DNA of 64,000 nt from Rhizobium sp. CB3090 (GCF_029714285.1 NZ_CP121663.1:1550001-1614000), one strand, 5' to 3'; shown: positions 7,999 to 17,519, counted from the first letter of the stretch. Notes: a model not told the origin generated them from the sequence alone. A program made the numbers and translations.

Positions 7999-9249
7999 AT
8001 GAAATATTCGGCTCTATCCATTTTCCTGAAGGGCTTGCGAGGCAACCGGACCTGGGGTGCCGCGTGGCGCGAGCCGCAGCCCAAGCCGCATTATGATGTC
8101 ATCATCGTAGGCGGCGGCGGTCACGGTCTTGCTACCGCATACTATCTCGCCAAGGAATTCGGCATCACCAACGTTGCCGTTCTTGAAAAGAGCTATATCG
8201 GCTCCGGCAACGTCGGGCGCAACACGACCATCATCCGCTCGAACTACCTGCTGGAAGGCAACAACCCCTTTTACGAACTTTCGATGAAGCTCTGGGAAGG
8301 GCTCGAACAGGATTTCAATTTCAACGCCATGGTGTCGCAGCGCGGTGTGGTGAACCTCTATCACTCGGATGCGCAGCGCGATGCCTATACGCGGCGCGGC
8401 AATGCCATGCGACTACATGGCGTCGATGCGGAACTTCTCGACCGCACCGCCATCAGGGCGATGCTGCCCTTCCTCGATTTCGACAATGCCCGCTTCCCAA
8501 TCCAGGGCGGGCTTCTGCAGCGTCGCGGCGGCACAGTGCGCCACGACGGTGTTGCCTGGGGCTATGCACGCGGCGCCGACAGCCGGGGTGTCGACATCAT
8601 CATGAACTGTGAAGTGACGGGGATCCGCCAGGAGAACGGCCGCGTTGTCGGCGTCGAGACGACCAAAGGCTTCATTGGCTGCGGCAAGCTGGCGCTGGCG
8701 GCGGCCGGCAACTCGTCCCGCGTCGCAGAAATGGCCGGCATGAAGCTGCCGATCGAAAGCCATGTGCTGCAGGCTTTCGTCTCCGAGGGCCTCAAGCCCT
8801 TCATCGATTGCGTCTGCACCTTCGGCGCCGGACATTTCTACGTATCCCAGTCCGACAAGGGCGGCCTCGTCTTCGGCGGCGATATCGACGGCTACAATTC
8901 CTACGCCCAGCGCGGCAATCTCGCGACCGTCGAGCATGTCGCAGAAGCCGGCAAGGCGATGATACCGGCGCTGTCGCGCGTCCGCTTGCTACGATCCTGG
9001 GGCGGCATCATGGACATGTCGATGGACGGTTCGCCGATCATCGACAAGACATCGATCAGCAACCTCTATCTCAATGCCGGCTGGTGCTATGGCGGCTTCA
9101 AGGCCACGCCCGCTTCCGGCTTCTGCTTCGCCCATCTGCTGGCCAAGGACACGCCGCATCCCACCACGCGGCAGATGCGCCTCGACCGTTTCGAGCGCGG
9201 CTATCTGATCGACGAAAAGGGCCAAGGCGCCCAACCCAATCTGCACTGA
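7999..9249 (+). CDS. mgdA: N-methylglutamate dehydrogenase subunit A (sarcosine oxidase beta-like)
   Basis: 416-residue FAD-dependent oxidoreductase of the DAO family, homologous to SoxB of heterotetrameric sarcosine oxidase. The dinucleotide-binding motif GGGGHG is at residues 38-43 after the strand YDVIIVG. NVGRNTTIIRSNYLLEG and the C-terminal NAGWCYGGFKATPASG are conserved in this subunit. In the Sox complex this subunit holds the substrate-oxidising flavins. It heads the plus-strand unit mgdABCD (23 bp to mgdB). SoxB acting on sarcosine is the alternative name; the adjacent mgsABC/gmaS genes favour N-methylglutamate. Confidence 0.9.
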   Translation: MKYSALSIFLKGLRGNRTWGAAWREPQPKPHYDVIIVGGGGHGLATAYYLAKEFGITNVAVLEKSYIGSGNVGRNTTIIRSNYLLEGNNPFYELSMKLWEGLEQDFNFNAMVSQRGVVNLYHSDAQRDAYTRRGNAMRLHGVDAELLDRTAIRAMLPFLDFDNARFPIQGGLLQRRGGTVRHDGVAWGYARGADSRGVDIIMNCEVTGIRQENGRVVGVETTKGFIGCGKLALAAAGNSSRVAEMAGMKLPIESHVLQAFVSEGLKPFIDCVCTFGAGHFYVSQSDKGGLVFGGDIDGYNSYAQRGNLATVEHVAEAGKAMIPALSRVRLLRSWGGIMDMSMDGSPIIDKTSISNLYLNAGWCYGGFKATPASGFCFAHLLAKDTPHPTTRQMRLDRFERGYLIDEKGQGAQPNLH

Positions 9250-9272
9250 TCCGCTGTAGCAAGGACACCGAA

Positions 9273-9545
9273 ATGGCCAGCCTCGTCCCCTGCCCGCATT
9301 GCGGCAAAAGACCCAAGGAAGAATTCACCGTCAAGGGTGCCGCACTAAGCCGCCCCTCGCCCGAAGCGGACGGGGAAACCTGGTTCGACTATGTCTATCT
9401 GCGCGACAATCCGCGCGGCGCCTATCAGGAATACTGGCACCACACCTCCGGCTGCCGTCGCTGGCTGGTGGTGACCCGTGACACGGCAACCCATGAGGTT
9501 TTCGAAAGCCGCGATGCCGCCGAGCGCCGCGAGGTGACAGCATGA
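9273..9545 (+). CDS. mgdB: N-methylglutamate dehydrogenase subunit B (sarcosine oxidase delta-like)
   Basis: A 90-residue small subunit starting at the ATG at 9273, which places the PCPHCGKRPKEEF motif at the N-terminus as in SoxD. C7, C10, H56/H57 and C61 reproduce the zinc site of the delta subunit. It bridges the alpha and beta subunits in the known sarcosine oxidase structure. Its TGA overlaps the ATG of mgdC in ATGA (9542-9545), so the two are translationally coupled. Confidence 0.9.
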   Translation: MASLVPCPHCGKRPKEEFTVKGAALSRPSPEADGETWFDYVYLRDNPRGAYQEYWHHTSGCRRWLVVTRDTATHEVFESRDAAERREVTA

Positions 9546-12505
9546 CCCCTCATCGTCTCTCTGCTGGCGGGCTCATCGAGCGCAGCAAACCCCTCCTCTT
9601 TTCCTTTGATGGCCAGCGCATGCAGGGCTTTGAAGGCGACAGCCTCGCTTCCGCGCTGCTGGCGAACGGCCGCCTTCTGGTCGGCCGCAGCTTCAAATAC
9701 CATCGCCCGCGTGGCATCCTGACGGCCGGTGCTGCCGAGCCCAACGCGCTGATGACGATCGGCCAGGGCGGGCGCACCGAGCCCAACACGCGCGCAACCA
9801 TGCAGGAGCTTTACGAGGGGCTGGAAGCGAAAAGCCAGAACCGCTGGCCATCGCTCGATTTCGACATCGGATCGCTGAACAGCCTCTTGTCGCCTTTCCT
9901 CGGCGCCGGCTTCTACTACAAGACCTTCATGTGGCCAGCGGCTCTTTGGGAAAAGCTCTACGAACCCTTCATCCGCCGCGCCGCCGGTCTCGGTCGGGCG
10001 ACCTACGAAGCCGATCCGGATGGCTATGAGAAGAGCTGGGCGCATTGCGACCTGTTGGTCGTGGGCGCCGGTGCTGCCGGCCTTGCCGCGGCGCTCTCAG
10101 CCGGGCGTGCCGGCGCGCGGGTGATCATAGCCGACGAGCATTCGCAGTCAGGTGGCGGCCTGTTGTCGGAAACTGCCGCGATCGGCGGAGCGAAGGCACA
10201 GGCCTTCGTGAAGGAAGTACTGGCCGAACTCGACGCCCTTCCGAATGTCACCGTTATGCCGCGCACGACGGTCTTTGGCTGGTATGACGGCAATGTCTTC
10301 GGCGCCGTCGAGCGCGTTCAGAAGCATGTCGCCACCCCGTCCGCCAAACTTCCCGTGGAGCGTCTTTGGCGCATCGTCGCCAAGCAGGCGCTGCTCGCCA
10401 CCGGCGCCGAAGAACGTCCGCTCGTCTTCGGCGGCAACGATATTCCGGGGGTGATGATGGCGGGCGCCATGCGCAGCTATCTCAACCGCTACGGCGTTGC
10501 GCCTGGCCGGCAGGTGGCGATCTTCACCACCAACGACAGCGGCTATGCACTGGCGCAGGATCTCGAAGCCGCCGGCATCGTACCAGTGGCGATCATCGAC
10601 AGTCGCACGGCTGCACCTTCCGCCTACAAGGGCCGGGCACGGATCATTTCGGGGGCGGTCGTCCGCGATGCCACCGGCGGCAAGGCGCTGTCCGGCATCA
10701 CCATCGAAGGCAGCAACGGCAGTGAAACGCTGAAGGTCGATGCGCTCGCCATGTCCGGCGGCTTCAGCCCGGTTATTCACCTCGCCTGCCATCGCGGCGG
10801 CAAGCCGCAATGGTCTGACGAGCTTTCGGCTTTCCTGGCCCCATCGGGCCTGAAGGGATTGGCTCTGGCGGGTGCCGCTGCCGGCATCGACGGTTTGGCA
10901 GCCTGTTTAGAAGACGGCGCCGCAAAGGGCGCGGCCATCGCGGAGGAACTCGGCTTCACCGCCACAAGGCCCGATTTCGGCGCCGTCTCCGGCGAGATCT
11001 TAACGGCGCCGGCCAAGCCGCTCTGGACCATACCGGGCGCGCGCGGCAAGGCCTTTGTCGATTACCAAAATGATGTCCACCATAAGGATCTCCATCTTGC
11101 CGTGCAGGAAGGCTATGGCCATGTGGAGCTTGCCAAACGCTACACGACCAACGGCATGGCGACCGATCAGGGCAAACTCTCCAATATCAATGCCATAGCC
11201 CTGCTCGCGAAAGCCCGCGGCATTTCTCCTGCCGAGGTCGGCACGACGACCTTCCGGCCATTCTACACACCGGTTTCCTTCGGTGCGCTGACCGGCCCCT
11301 CGCATGGCAGCCATTTCCAGCCGGTGCGCAAATCGCCGCTGCACGACTGGGCGAAGAAGAACGGCGCGACCTTTGTCGAAACCGGCCTCTGGTATCGTTC
11401 CGCCTGGTTCCCGCGGGCAGGCGAAACCGGCTGGCGCGAAAGCGTCGACCGGGAAGTCAGAAACGTCCGCCTCAACGCCGGTCTTTGCGATGTCTCGATG
11501 CTCGGCAAGATCGAGATCACCGGCGCGGATGCCGCCGAATTTCTCAACCGGGTCTATTGCAATGCCTTCCTCAAGCTGCCGGTCGGCAAGGCCCGCTACG
11601 GTCTGATGCTGCGCGAAGACGGTATGATCTATGACGACGGCACGACGAGTCGCCTCGATGAGAACCGCTATTTCATGACCACGACGACGGCTTATGCCGC
11701 AGGCGTCATAAATCATCTGGAATTTTGCGCGCAAGCGCTCTGGCCGGAACTCGACGTCCGCCTTGCCTCAGTGACGGATCAGTGGACACAGATGGCGATT
11801 GCCGGGCCTAAGTCGCGAGCGATCCTCAAACATATAGTCGATGCCGATATTTCGAACGAAGCCTTTCCCTTCTTGGCCGCGTCGGAGGTTTCGCTCTTCG
11901 GTGGCCAAGTGCATGGCCGCCTGTTCCGCATCTCCTTCTCCGGCGAACTGGCCTATGAACTGGCCGTGCCGGCCGGCTATGGAGAGGCCATCGCCGATGC
12001 GATCATGGAGGCCGGCGCCAACCACGGCATTCAGCCCTATGGTGTCGAGGCTCTGTCAGTGTTGCGTATCGAGAAGGGCCATGTCACCCACAACGAGATC
12101 AACGGTACAGTCGTGCCGGGCGATCTCGGTTTCGCAAAAATGGTCTCGGCCACGAAACCGGATTTTATCGGCAAACGGATGCTGGAACGCGAGGGGTTGA
12201 ACGACCCACAACGCCATCAGCTTGTCGGGGTGATGCCGCTCGATACGGCAACGAGCTTCCGCACCGGCTCGCATATTCTCGAGAAAGATGCGGCGCCGAC
12301 GCTGGAGAACGACCAGGGCTATGTGAGCTCAAGCTGCTATTCGCCGCATCTTGGCTCGACCATCGGCCTCGCCCTCGTGCGCCGCGGTTTAGAACGCCAC
12401 GGAGAAGAAGTGCTGGTGTGGAACGGTCTGCGTAGCGAATTCACGCCCGCCCGACTGTGCAGCCCAGTCTTCTACGATCCCGCTAACGAAAAGTTACACG
12501 CCTAA
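9542..12505 (+). CDS. mgdC: N-methylglutamate dehydrogenase subunit C (sarcosine oxidase alpha-like)
   Basis: 987 residues, typical for SoxA/MgdC. The N-terminus (residues 20-60, FDGQRMQGFEGDSLASALL) is the ferredoxin-like region. Residues about 165-500 form an FAD/NAD-binding domain with the motif VVGAGAAGLAAALSAG near residue 172. From about residue 600 to the end it is an aminomethyltransferase (GcvT-type) THF-binding domain (AGLCDVSMLGKIEITG, VPGDLGFAKMV). The THF site captures the methylene group from oxidation of the N-methyl substrate as 5,10-methylene-THF. It overlaps mgdB by 4 bp and lies 15 bp upstream of mgdD. Confidence 0.92.
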   Translation: MTPHRLSAGGLIERSKPLLFSFDGQRMQGFEGDSLASALLANGRLLVGRSFKYHRPRGILTAGAAEPNALMTIGQGGRTEPNTRATMQELYEGLEAKSQNRWPSLDFDIGSLNSLLSPFLGAGFYYKTFMWPAALWEKLYEPFIRRAAGLGRATYEADPDGYEKSWAHCDLLVVGAGAAGLAAALSAGRAGARVIIADEHSQSGGGLLSETAAIGGAKAQAFVKEVLAELDALPNVTVMPRTTVFGWYDGNVFGAVERVQKHVATPSAKLPVERLWRIVAKQALLATGAEERPLVFGGNDIPGVMMAGAMRSYLNRYGVAPGRQVAIFTTNDSGYALAQDLEAAGIVPVAIIDSRTAAPSAYKGRARIISGAVVRDATGGKALSGITIEGSNGSETLKVDALAMSGGFSPVIHLACHRGGKPQWSDELSAFLAPSGLKGLALAGAAAGIDGLAACLEDGAAKGAAIAEELGFTATRPDFGAVSGEILTAPAKPLWTIPGARGKAFVDYQNDVHHKDLHLAVQEGYGHVELAKRYTTNGMATDQGKLSNINAIALLAKARGISPAEVGTTTFRPFYTPVSFGALTGPSHGSHFQPVRKSPLHDWAKKNGATFVETGLWYRSAWFPRAGETGWRESVDREVRNVRLNAGLCDVSMLGKIEITGADAAEFLNRVYCNAFLKLPVGKARYGLMLREDGMIYDDGTTSRLDENRYFMTTTTAYAAGVINHLEFCAQALWPELDVRLASVTDQWTQMAIAGPKSRAILKHIVDADISNEAFPFLAASEVSLFGGQVHGRLFRISFSGELAYELAVPAGYGEAIADAIMEAGANHGIQPYGVEALSVLRIEKGHVTHNEINGTVVPGDLGFAKMVSATKPDFIGKRMLEREGLNDPQRHQLVGVMPLDTATSFRTGSHILEKDAAPTLENDQGYVSSSCYSPHLGSTIGLALVRRGLERHGEEVLVWNGLRSEFTPARLCSPVFYDPANEKLHA

Positions 12506-12520
12506 ACCGGGAGGTATCCG

Positions 12521-13051
12521 ATGTCCGAATTCCGCGTCACGCTTCGCCCCGCATTGGCTGGCCGACCGCCGATCGCCCGATCTGGCGTGTATATCGAAGC
12601 GCTCCCTGAAGGAACGGTTCTGCATCTGCTGGCGAATACGTCTTTCACAACCATGCCCGCACTCGATACAGAAGCCAAAGCAGCAGGTCTCTCGCTACGC
12701 ACTTTGTCTCCAGGGCAATGGTTTGCGGTCGGCACCACACCGTTCCCGTTTGCCGAACTGAACGAGCTGAAGGCGATATTGAAACCCAAAGCAGATATAG
12801 TGGATCAGAGCCATGGGCGCGTGCGGACTGCCATCCGCGGTCACATGGCAACGCGTGTTCTCGCGAAGGGCAGTGCTGTGGATTTTGCACTCGCCGAATT
12901 TGCCGTTGGACAGTCAACGACGACCCTCATCGGTCATATTGCCGTACATCTGACGCGTACCGAGGAAGAGGCGTTCGAACTGATCGTACTCCGGGGTTTT
13001 GCCGAAAGTCTTTGGGACGATCTGGCGCAGATGAGCGTGGAGTTCAGCTAA
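12521..13051 (+). CDS. mgdD: N-methylglutamate dehydrogenase subunit D (sarcosine oxidase gamma-like)
   Basis: 176 residues, similar in size and layout to SoxG, the least conserved subunit, which resembles part of the GcvT fold. The region SVEFS at the end and the central LSPGQWFAVGTTPFPF are the best family cues. It is the last gene of mgdABCD, 15 bp after mgdC with an AACCGGGAGGT ribosome site just before the ATG. The 82 bp after it hold only the convergent end of the GntR gene. Confidence 0.82.
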   Translation: MSEFRVTLRPALAGRPPIARSGVYIEALPEGTVLHLLANTSFTTMPALDTEAKAAGLSLRTLSPGQWFAVGTTPFPFAELNELKAILKPKADIVDQSHGRVRTAIRGHMATRVLAKGSAVDFALAEFAVGQSTTTLIGHIAVHLTRTEEEAFELIVLRGFAESLWDDLAQMSVEFS

Positions 13052-13133
13052 GGCAAGCCGACCACGGCTGCATAACACTGCGCAACTTGAATTGCGTGTC
13101 GAGTTGCGGTTAAGGCGCAGTGCGCGGTCCGTT

Positions 13134-13847
13134 CTAAGGCTCGAAGGCTTCCTTCAGACCGAAGCCCTTGCGCTCCCGCAGATCGAGATCCGCCTCGATG
13201 TGCGAAATATGGTGGAGCATGAGATGGCGCGCTGTCTCGATATCGTTGCGCTCGATGGCCGCGATGATGTCGCCATGTTCCGCATGGCCGCAGCTCGACA
13301 CACTTGACTGGCCATAGAGTGCGATCACGAGCGACGAACGTGCGATGAGCTCCTCCATGAAGCGCTGCATGATCAAATTGCCGGAGATCGAGGCAAGCAT
13401 GAGATGGAAGTCGCCCGAAGCCTTGATCTCGGCGCGGCGTGCGGACTGGCCGCGCTCGTTCATCAGCCGGCCTTCCTCAAGCAGAAGCTGTTTCAGGTGC
13501 TGAACCTCCGAAGGCGTGATCCTCCTTGCCGCTTCGCTGAGAATCCCGGGCTCCACCAGACGACGGGCAGCGAAGATCTGGCGGGCTTCGTCTGGCGAAG
13601 GATAGGCTACGAAAGCGCCCCGGTTCTTCTCGACATTGACAAGTCCTTCATAGGAAAGGGCCTGCAAGGCGGCGCGCGCCAGCGTCCGGCTGACATTGAA
13701 CAGATTGCCGACATCGCTTTCCGAAAGCTTCGTGCCCGGCGAAAGCCTGCGCTCGACGATCGCTTCGCGAATGGCATCGCGGATCTGCTGAGCGCCGGTT
13801 TCAGTGGAATCGGAGGTTGTCTGAAGCGCGTCGACTGTAGAGTTCAT
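13134..13847 (-). CDS. GntR family regulator with FCD domain
   Basis: 237 residues from the ATG at 13847. The upstream in-frame extension is rejected because the winged helix-turn-helix starts at AQQIRDAIREAIVERRLSPG. The DNA-binding helix is SESDVGNLFNVSRTLARAALQAL (residues 40-65), followed by an FCD ligand-binding domain with conserved histidines (FHLMLASISGN and HHISHIEAD). It is divergent from the ABC importer at 14115. The intergenic 267 bp contain a GTATAC-centred dyad suited to this family, so it most likely controls the importer operon and itself. Confidence 0.9.
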   Translation of the reverse strand: MNSTVDALQTTSDSTETGAQQIRDAIREAIVERRLSPGTKLSESDVGNLFNVSRTLARAALQALSYEGLVNVEKNRGAFVAYPSPDEARQIFAARRLVEPGILSEAARRITPSEVQHLKQLLLEEGRLMNERGQSARRAEIKASGDFHLMLASISGNLIMQRFMEELIARSSLVIALYGQSSVSSCGHAEHGDIIAAIERNDIETARHLMLHHISHIEADLDLRERKGFGLKEAFEP

Positions 13848-13931
13848 GAAATCGAATACCTGATAATCGGCGTGATGGTAGCCGTATTCGTTACAAAAGT
13901 TAAACGGAATTTGCCGCAAAATAGCGGCTAA

Positions 13932-13943
13932 ATTGTATACGAT
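13932..13943. promoter_or_regulatory. candidate operator for the adjacent GntR regulator
   Basis: ATTGTATACGAT is a near-perfect dyad centred on GTATAC, close to the TNGTNNNACNA pattern recognised by many FCD-type GntR proteins. It lies between the GntR gene and the divergent ABC operon. Assignment by position and pattern only. Confidence 0.4.
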
Positions 13944-14070
13944 TTTATGCTGATATTGCAGACAAAAGCCTATTTCATGTGCAGACAGATGTTTGCTTCT
14001 CACGAGGCAATTTTCACAGATTTCCGAAAAAAGCCATTATTCACAATGGATTGATGCACTGCACCAGAAT

Positions 14071-14086
14071 TGGCACGGCAGATGCA
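14071..14086 (+). promoter_or_regulatory. sigma-54 (RpoN) promoter candidate for the ABC importer operon
   Basis: TGGCACGGCAGATGCA matches the -24/-12 consensus TGGCACG-N4-TTGCA with one mismatch. GG (14072-14073) and GC (14084-14085) are separated by exactly 10 bp. The predicted start of transcription would be near 14097, 18 bp before the ATPase ATG at 14115. It implies NtrC-like or other enhancer-dependent control, as expected for nitrogen-source scavenging. Confidence 0.65.
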
Positions 14087-14114
14087 TTGTCTTTCTCAAA
14101 CAGAGGAAGACACG

Positions 14115-15203
14115 ATGTCGAAAGCGGCAGAGATCGATATAGCATCCGTTTCGAAGGTCTACGGTACGACGACTGCCGTGCATGCGATCAGCCTGAAGAT
14201 TCCGGCCGGCTCCTATTGCTGCTTTCTAGGACCTTCCGGCTGCGGCAAGACATCGACCCTTCGCATGATTGCGGGTCATGAAAGTATTTCATCGGGCGAT
14301 ATCCGTCTTGGAAACACCGTCGTCACCGATTTCCCGCCGGCCAAGCGTGGCACCGCGATGATGTTCCAGTCCTACGCGCTCTTTCCCCATCTCGATCTCA
14401 TCGACAACGTCGCTTTCAGCCTGAAGATGAAGGGCGTCGACAAGGACGAGCGCCGGGCCAAGGCGCTAGACATGCTGAAGCTGATGCAGATGGAGGCCTA
14501 TGCCACGCGGCGTCCCGCGCAGCTTTCCGGCGGGCAGCAGCAACGTGTGGCGCTCGCTCGCGCGCTGATTACGGACCCCGAGGCCTTGCTGCTCGACGAG
14601 CCGCTGTCGGCGCTCGATCCATTCCTGAAGATCCGCATGCGCGCCGAGCTGAAGAAGCTGCAGAAGACGCTCGGAATCACCTTCGTACACGTGACGCACA
14701 GCCAGGAAGAGGCCATGGCGCTCGCCGATATCATCGTCATCATGAACGATGGCAGGATCGAGCAGGCGGCTGCGCCGCGTCAAGTCTTCGAGCGTCCGGC
14801 GACGGCTTTTGTCGCCCGATTCATGGGCGATCACAACGTACTCTCTGGCCGGGTTGCGTCTAGCGAGGATGGCGTTCTGACGATGACAGTGCCCGAGGGG
14901 CAGACATTTTCCGTGCGCGGAAGCGGCAGGGAGGTGGGCGAGACCATCGATATCGGCATCCGCACCGACCGCGTGCGCCTTGAGGAGGCCTCCGAAAAGG
15001 CCCTCGGCTTCAATGGCATCGTCTCCAACATCGAATATCGCGGCGCGTCGGTGAAGATCACCGTCATCGGCGCGGGCAGCGATGACTTCACGGTCATTGC
15101 CAGCGACGGCGATTATTTCACCAAACCCGTATCGGTCGGCGATGCGGTGTCTTTGAGCTGGGCCTTGGAGGACGCAATCCTCCTTGGTCGGGCCTCCGCA
15201 TGA
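14115..15203 (+). CDS. ABC transporter ATP-binding protein, polyamine type
   Basis: 362 residues. Walker A is GPSGCGKTST, the signature is [15 protein letters not shown], Walker B is ALLLDEPLSALD, and a C-terminal TOBE-like regulatory domain covers about residues 260-360. This matches PotA-type ATPases. The ATG at 14115 is chosen because it follows AGAGGAAGACACG and starts just before the ABC domain; a 15-codon upstream extension would overlap the sigma-54 promoter. Its TGA is 29 bp before the binding-protein gene. Energises uptake through the two permeases at 16601 and 17520. Confidence 0.9.
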   Translation: MSKAAEIDIASVSKVYGTTTAVHAISLKIPAGSYCCFLGPSGCGKTSTLRMIAGHESISSGDIRLGNTVVTDFPPAKRGTAMMFQSYALFPHLDLIDNVAFSLKMKGVDKDERRAKALDMLKLMQMEAYATRRPAQLSGGQQQRVALARALITDPEALLLDEPLSALDPFLKIRMRAELKKLQKTLGITFVHVTHSQEEAMALADIIVIMNDGRIEQAAAPRQVFERPATAFVARFMGDHNVLSGRVASSEDGVLTMTVPEGQTFSVRGSGREVGETIDIGIRTDRVRLEEASEKALGFNGIVSNIEYRGASVKITVIGAGSDDFTVIASDGDYFTKPVSVGDAVSLSWALEDAILLGRASA

Positions 15204-15232
15204 ATTCCACACATCACAAAAGGGGAACTGAC

Positions 15233-16531
15233 ATGACGAATGAAACGAAGACGACCAAGGCAGCAAAGGGAATCTCCCGCCGCTCGCTGTTGAAGACCGG
15301 CGCTGCCGCCGCCGGCGCGATTGCCGGCTCCGGCCTCATCACCGGCTTTCCGACCATCTGGGCGCAATCCAACATCACGCTTCGCCAATTCGGCACTGGC
15401 GTCTCGAACATCAACGCGATCGCCGAGAAGTGCAAGGCCGATCTCGGCATCACGCTGGAGATGACGGCGACTGATTCCGACGCCGCCGCCCAGCGCGCCG
15501 TCACCCAGCCGGACAGCTACGACATCGCCGATATCGAATATTGGATCGCCAAGAAGGTCTTCCCGACCGGCGTCCTGCAGCCGATGGACGTCAAAAAGCT
15601 CAAATATTTCGACAAGATCGTGCCGCTGTTCATCAACGGCAAGATGAAGCCGGACAGCGTCATCGCCCAGGGCACGGCGCCGCACACAGTCGGCTTCGTC
15701 GAAGCGCAGGGCTCCAAGAAATTCGCCAAGGAGCCGACGCAGTGGATGACGATGGTTCCGACCATCTACAACGCCGATACGCTCGGCATCCGTCCGGACT
15801 TGACCGGCCGTCCGATCACGAGCTGGGCCGACATCCTCGATCCGGCCTTCAAGGGCAAGACCGCAATCCTCAATATCCCGTCGATCGGCATCATGGATGC
15901 GGCGATGATCATGGAAGCTGCCGGCAAGATCAAATATGCCGACAAGGGCAACATGACCAAGGCGGAGATCGACAAGACGATCGACTTCCTGATCAAGACC
16001 AAGGGTGACGGCCAGTTCCGCGCCTTCTGGAAGTCCTTCGACGAAAGCGTCAACCTGATGGCATCGGGCGAAGTCGTCATCCAGTCGATGTGGTCGCCAG
16101 CCGTTGCCGCCGTCCGTTCGAAGGGCATCGCCTGCACTTTCCAGCCGCTCAAGGAAGGTTATCGCGCCTGGGGCGGCGGTCTCGGCCTCGCCTCGCATCT
16201 CAAGGGCGCTCAGCTCGACGCTGCCTATGAGTATATCAACTGGTACACGTCCGGCTGGGTCGGGGGCTATCTCAACCGCCAGGGCTATTACTCGGCCTGC
16301 ATGGAAACGGCCAAGCAATTCATGTCGGCCGACGAATGGGGCTATTGGATCGAGGGCAAACCGGCGCAGGGCGATATCCTGTCTCCGGAAGGCAAGGTCA
16401 TGGAAAAGGCCGGCGCCGTTCGCGACGGCGGCTCGTTCGAAGCCCGCATGGGCGCGGTCGCCTGCTGGAATTCGGTGATGGACGAAGATCGCTACATGGT
16501 CCGCCGCTGGAACGAGTTCATCGCCGCCTAA
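15233..16531 (+). CDS. periplasmic substrate-binding protein of polyamine-type ABC importer, Tat-exported
   Basis: 432 residues from the ATG at 15233, which follows the ribosome site AGGGGAAC. The N-terminus has a twin-arginine signal (ISRRSLLKTGAAAAGAIAG, residues 16-34), so the protein is folded before export. The mature part resembles PotD/spermidine-putrescine-type solute-binding proteins (family 1/6), for example TDSDAAAQRAV, YDIADIEYW and ADILDPAFKGK. The ligand is unknown; the neighbouring racemase and the methylamine cluster suggest a nitrogen-rich amino compound. It is followed by an intercistronic hairpin before the permease genes, the usual arrangement for high binding-protein expression. 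Confidence 0.9.
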   Translation: MTNETKTTKAAKGISRRSLLKTGAAAAGAIAGSGLITGFPTIWAQSNITLRQFGTGVSNINAIAEKCKADLGITLEMTATDSDAAAQRAVTQPDSYDIADIEYWIAKKVFPTGVLQPMDVKKLKYFDKIVPLFINGKMKPDSVIAQGTAPHTVGFVEAQGSKKFAKEPTQWMTMVPTIYNADTLGIRPDLTGRPITSWADILDPAFKGKTAILNIPSIGIMDAAMIMEAAGKIKYADKGNMTKAEIDKTIDFLIKTKGDGQFRAFWKSFDESVNLMASGEVVIQSMWSPAVAAVRSKGIACTFQPLKEGYRAWGGGLGLASHLKGAQLDAAYEYINWYTSGWVGGYLNRQGYYSACMETAKQFMSADEWGYWIEGKPAQGDILSPEGKVMEKAGAVRDGGSFEARMGAVACWNSVMDEDRYMVRRWNEFIAA

Positions 16532-16550
16532 GCACCACCCTTAAAGGAAA

Positions 16551-16576
16551 TCCTCTCCCCGCAAGCGGGGGGAGGA
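16551..16576 (+). terminator. intercistronic hairpin after the binding-protein gene
   Basis: TCCTCTCCCCGC (16551-16562) pairs with GCGGGGGGAGGA (16565-16576) over 12 positions with one G-U. There is no long T-tract, so it is more likely an mRNA-stabilising or attenuating structure than a full stop. Confidence 0.5.
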
Positions 16577-16600
16577 AACCGCAAACGGAGAGACCGGAAC

Positions 16601-17518
16601 ATGGCGACGATCGCTTCCTCAGAGACGGACCAGCCAGCGCGAAAAGTGGGTCGCGGGCGTGGTTTTGGCGTGCCGCTGTGGCTCGTTTCCTATCTGCAGG
16701 CGGCGCCGCTGTTTCTAATCCTGGGTTTCTTCTTCCTACTGCCGATTGCCATGATCGGCATCGTCAGTTTTTGGGATTATGATTTCGCCGGTCTCTATCC
16801 CGCCCTCCTGACCACGAATTACATCGACACGCTGGGTTCGTGGGTCACCTGGAAGACCTATCTCAACACGCTGAAGTTTACCGCCATTGTCTGGGCCTTG
16901 ACGCTGGTGATCGGCTTTTGGGTCGCCTATTTCCTCGCCTTCCATATTCGCCGCACGTCGACGCAGATGATCCTCTTCCTCGTCTGCACCGTGCCTTTCA
17001 TGACGTCGAACATCATCCGCATGATCTCCTGGATCCCGGTACTCGGGCGCAATGGTCTCGTCAATTCGACCCTGATCCAGATGGGGCTCATTCCGAAACC
17101 GATCGAATGGCTGCTCTATTCGGATTTTGCCGTCGTGCTCGCCATGGTGCATCTCTATACGCTGTTCATGGTGACACCGATCTTCAACACGCTGATGCGC
17201 ATCGACCGCTCGCTCTTCGAAGCCGCCCGCGACGCCGGCGCCAGCGGCTGGCAGGTCCTCTGGAACGTGGTGATACCGCTTGCCAAGCCCGGCATGGCGA
17301 TCGGCACGATCTTCGTCGTCACCCTGGTGATGGCGGATTTTTCGACTGTGCAGGTCATGTCTGGCGGCCAAAGCGCCTCCATCGCGCTGATGATGAAAAA
17401 TCAGATGTCGCTGCTGCAATATCCGGCCGCGGCCGCCAACGCCGTGGTGCTGCTGATCCTCGTCCTGCTGATGGTTTCCGCCATCCTGCGGGTCGTCGAT
17501 ATCCGCAAGGAGCTTTGA
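16601..17518 (+). CDS. ABC transporter permease, polyamine type (first)
   Basis: 305 residues with about six transmembrane segments, the first at residues 28-52 (YLQAAPLFLILGFFFLLPIA). The cytoplasmic EAA loop reads EAARDAGASGWQVLWNVVIP, which couples to the ATPase. It corresponds to PotB-type permeases. The start follows the ribosome site GGAGAGACCGG. It abuts the next permease with one base between stop and start, so translation is coupled. Confidence 0.9.
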   Translation: MATIASSETDQPARKVGRGRGFGVPLWLVSYLQAAPLFLILGFFFLLPIAMIGIVSFWDYDFAGLYPALLTTNYIDTLGSWVTWKTYLNTLKFTAIVWALTLVIGFWVAYFLAFHIRRTSTQMILFLVCTVPFMTSNIIRMISWIPVLGRNGLVNSTLIQMGLIPKPIEWLLYSDFAVVLAMVHLYTLFMVTPIFNTLMRIDRSLFEAARDAGASGWQVLWNVVIPLAKPGMAIGTIFVVTLVMADFSTVQVMSGGQSASIALMMKNQMSLLQYPAAAANAVVLLILVLLMVSAILRVVDIRKEL

Positions 17519-17519
17519 G

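Noticed and set aside
15113..16318. 401-residue minus-strand frame opposite the polyamine-type binding protein
   Set aside because: Shadow of a gene with Tat signal and ribosome site.
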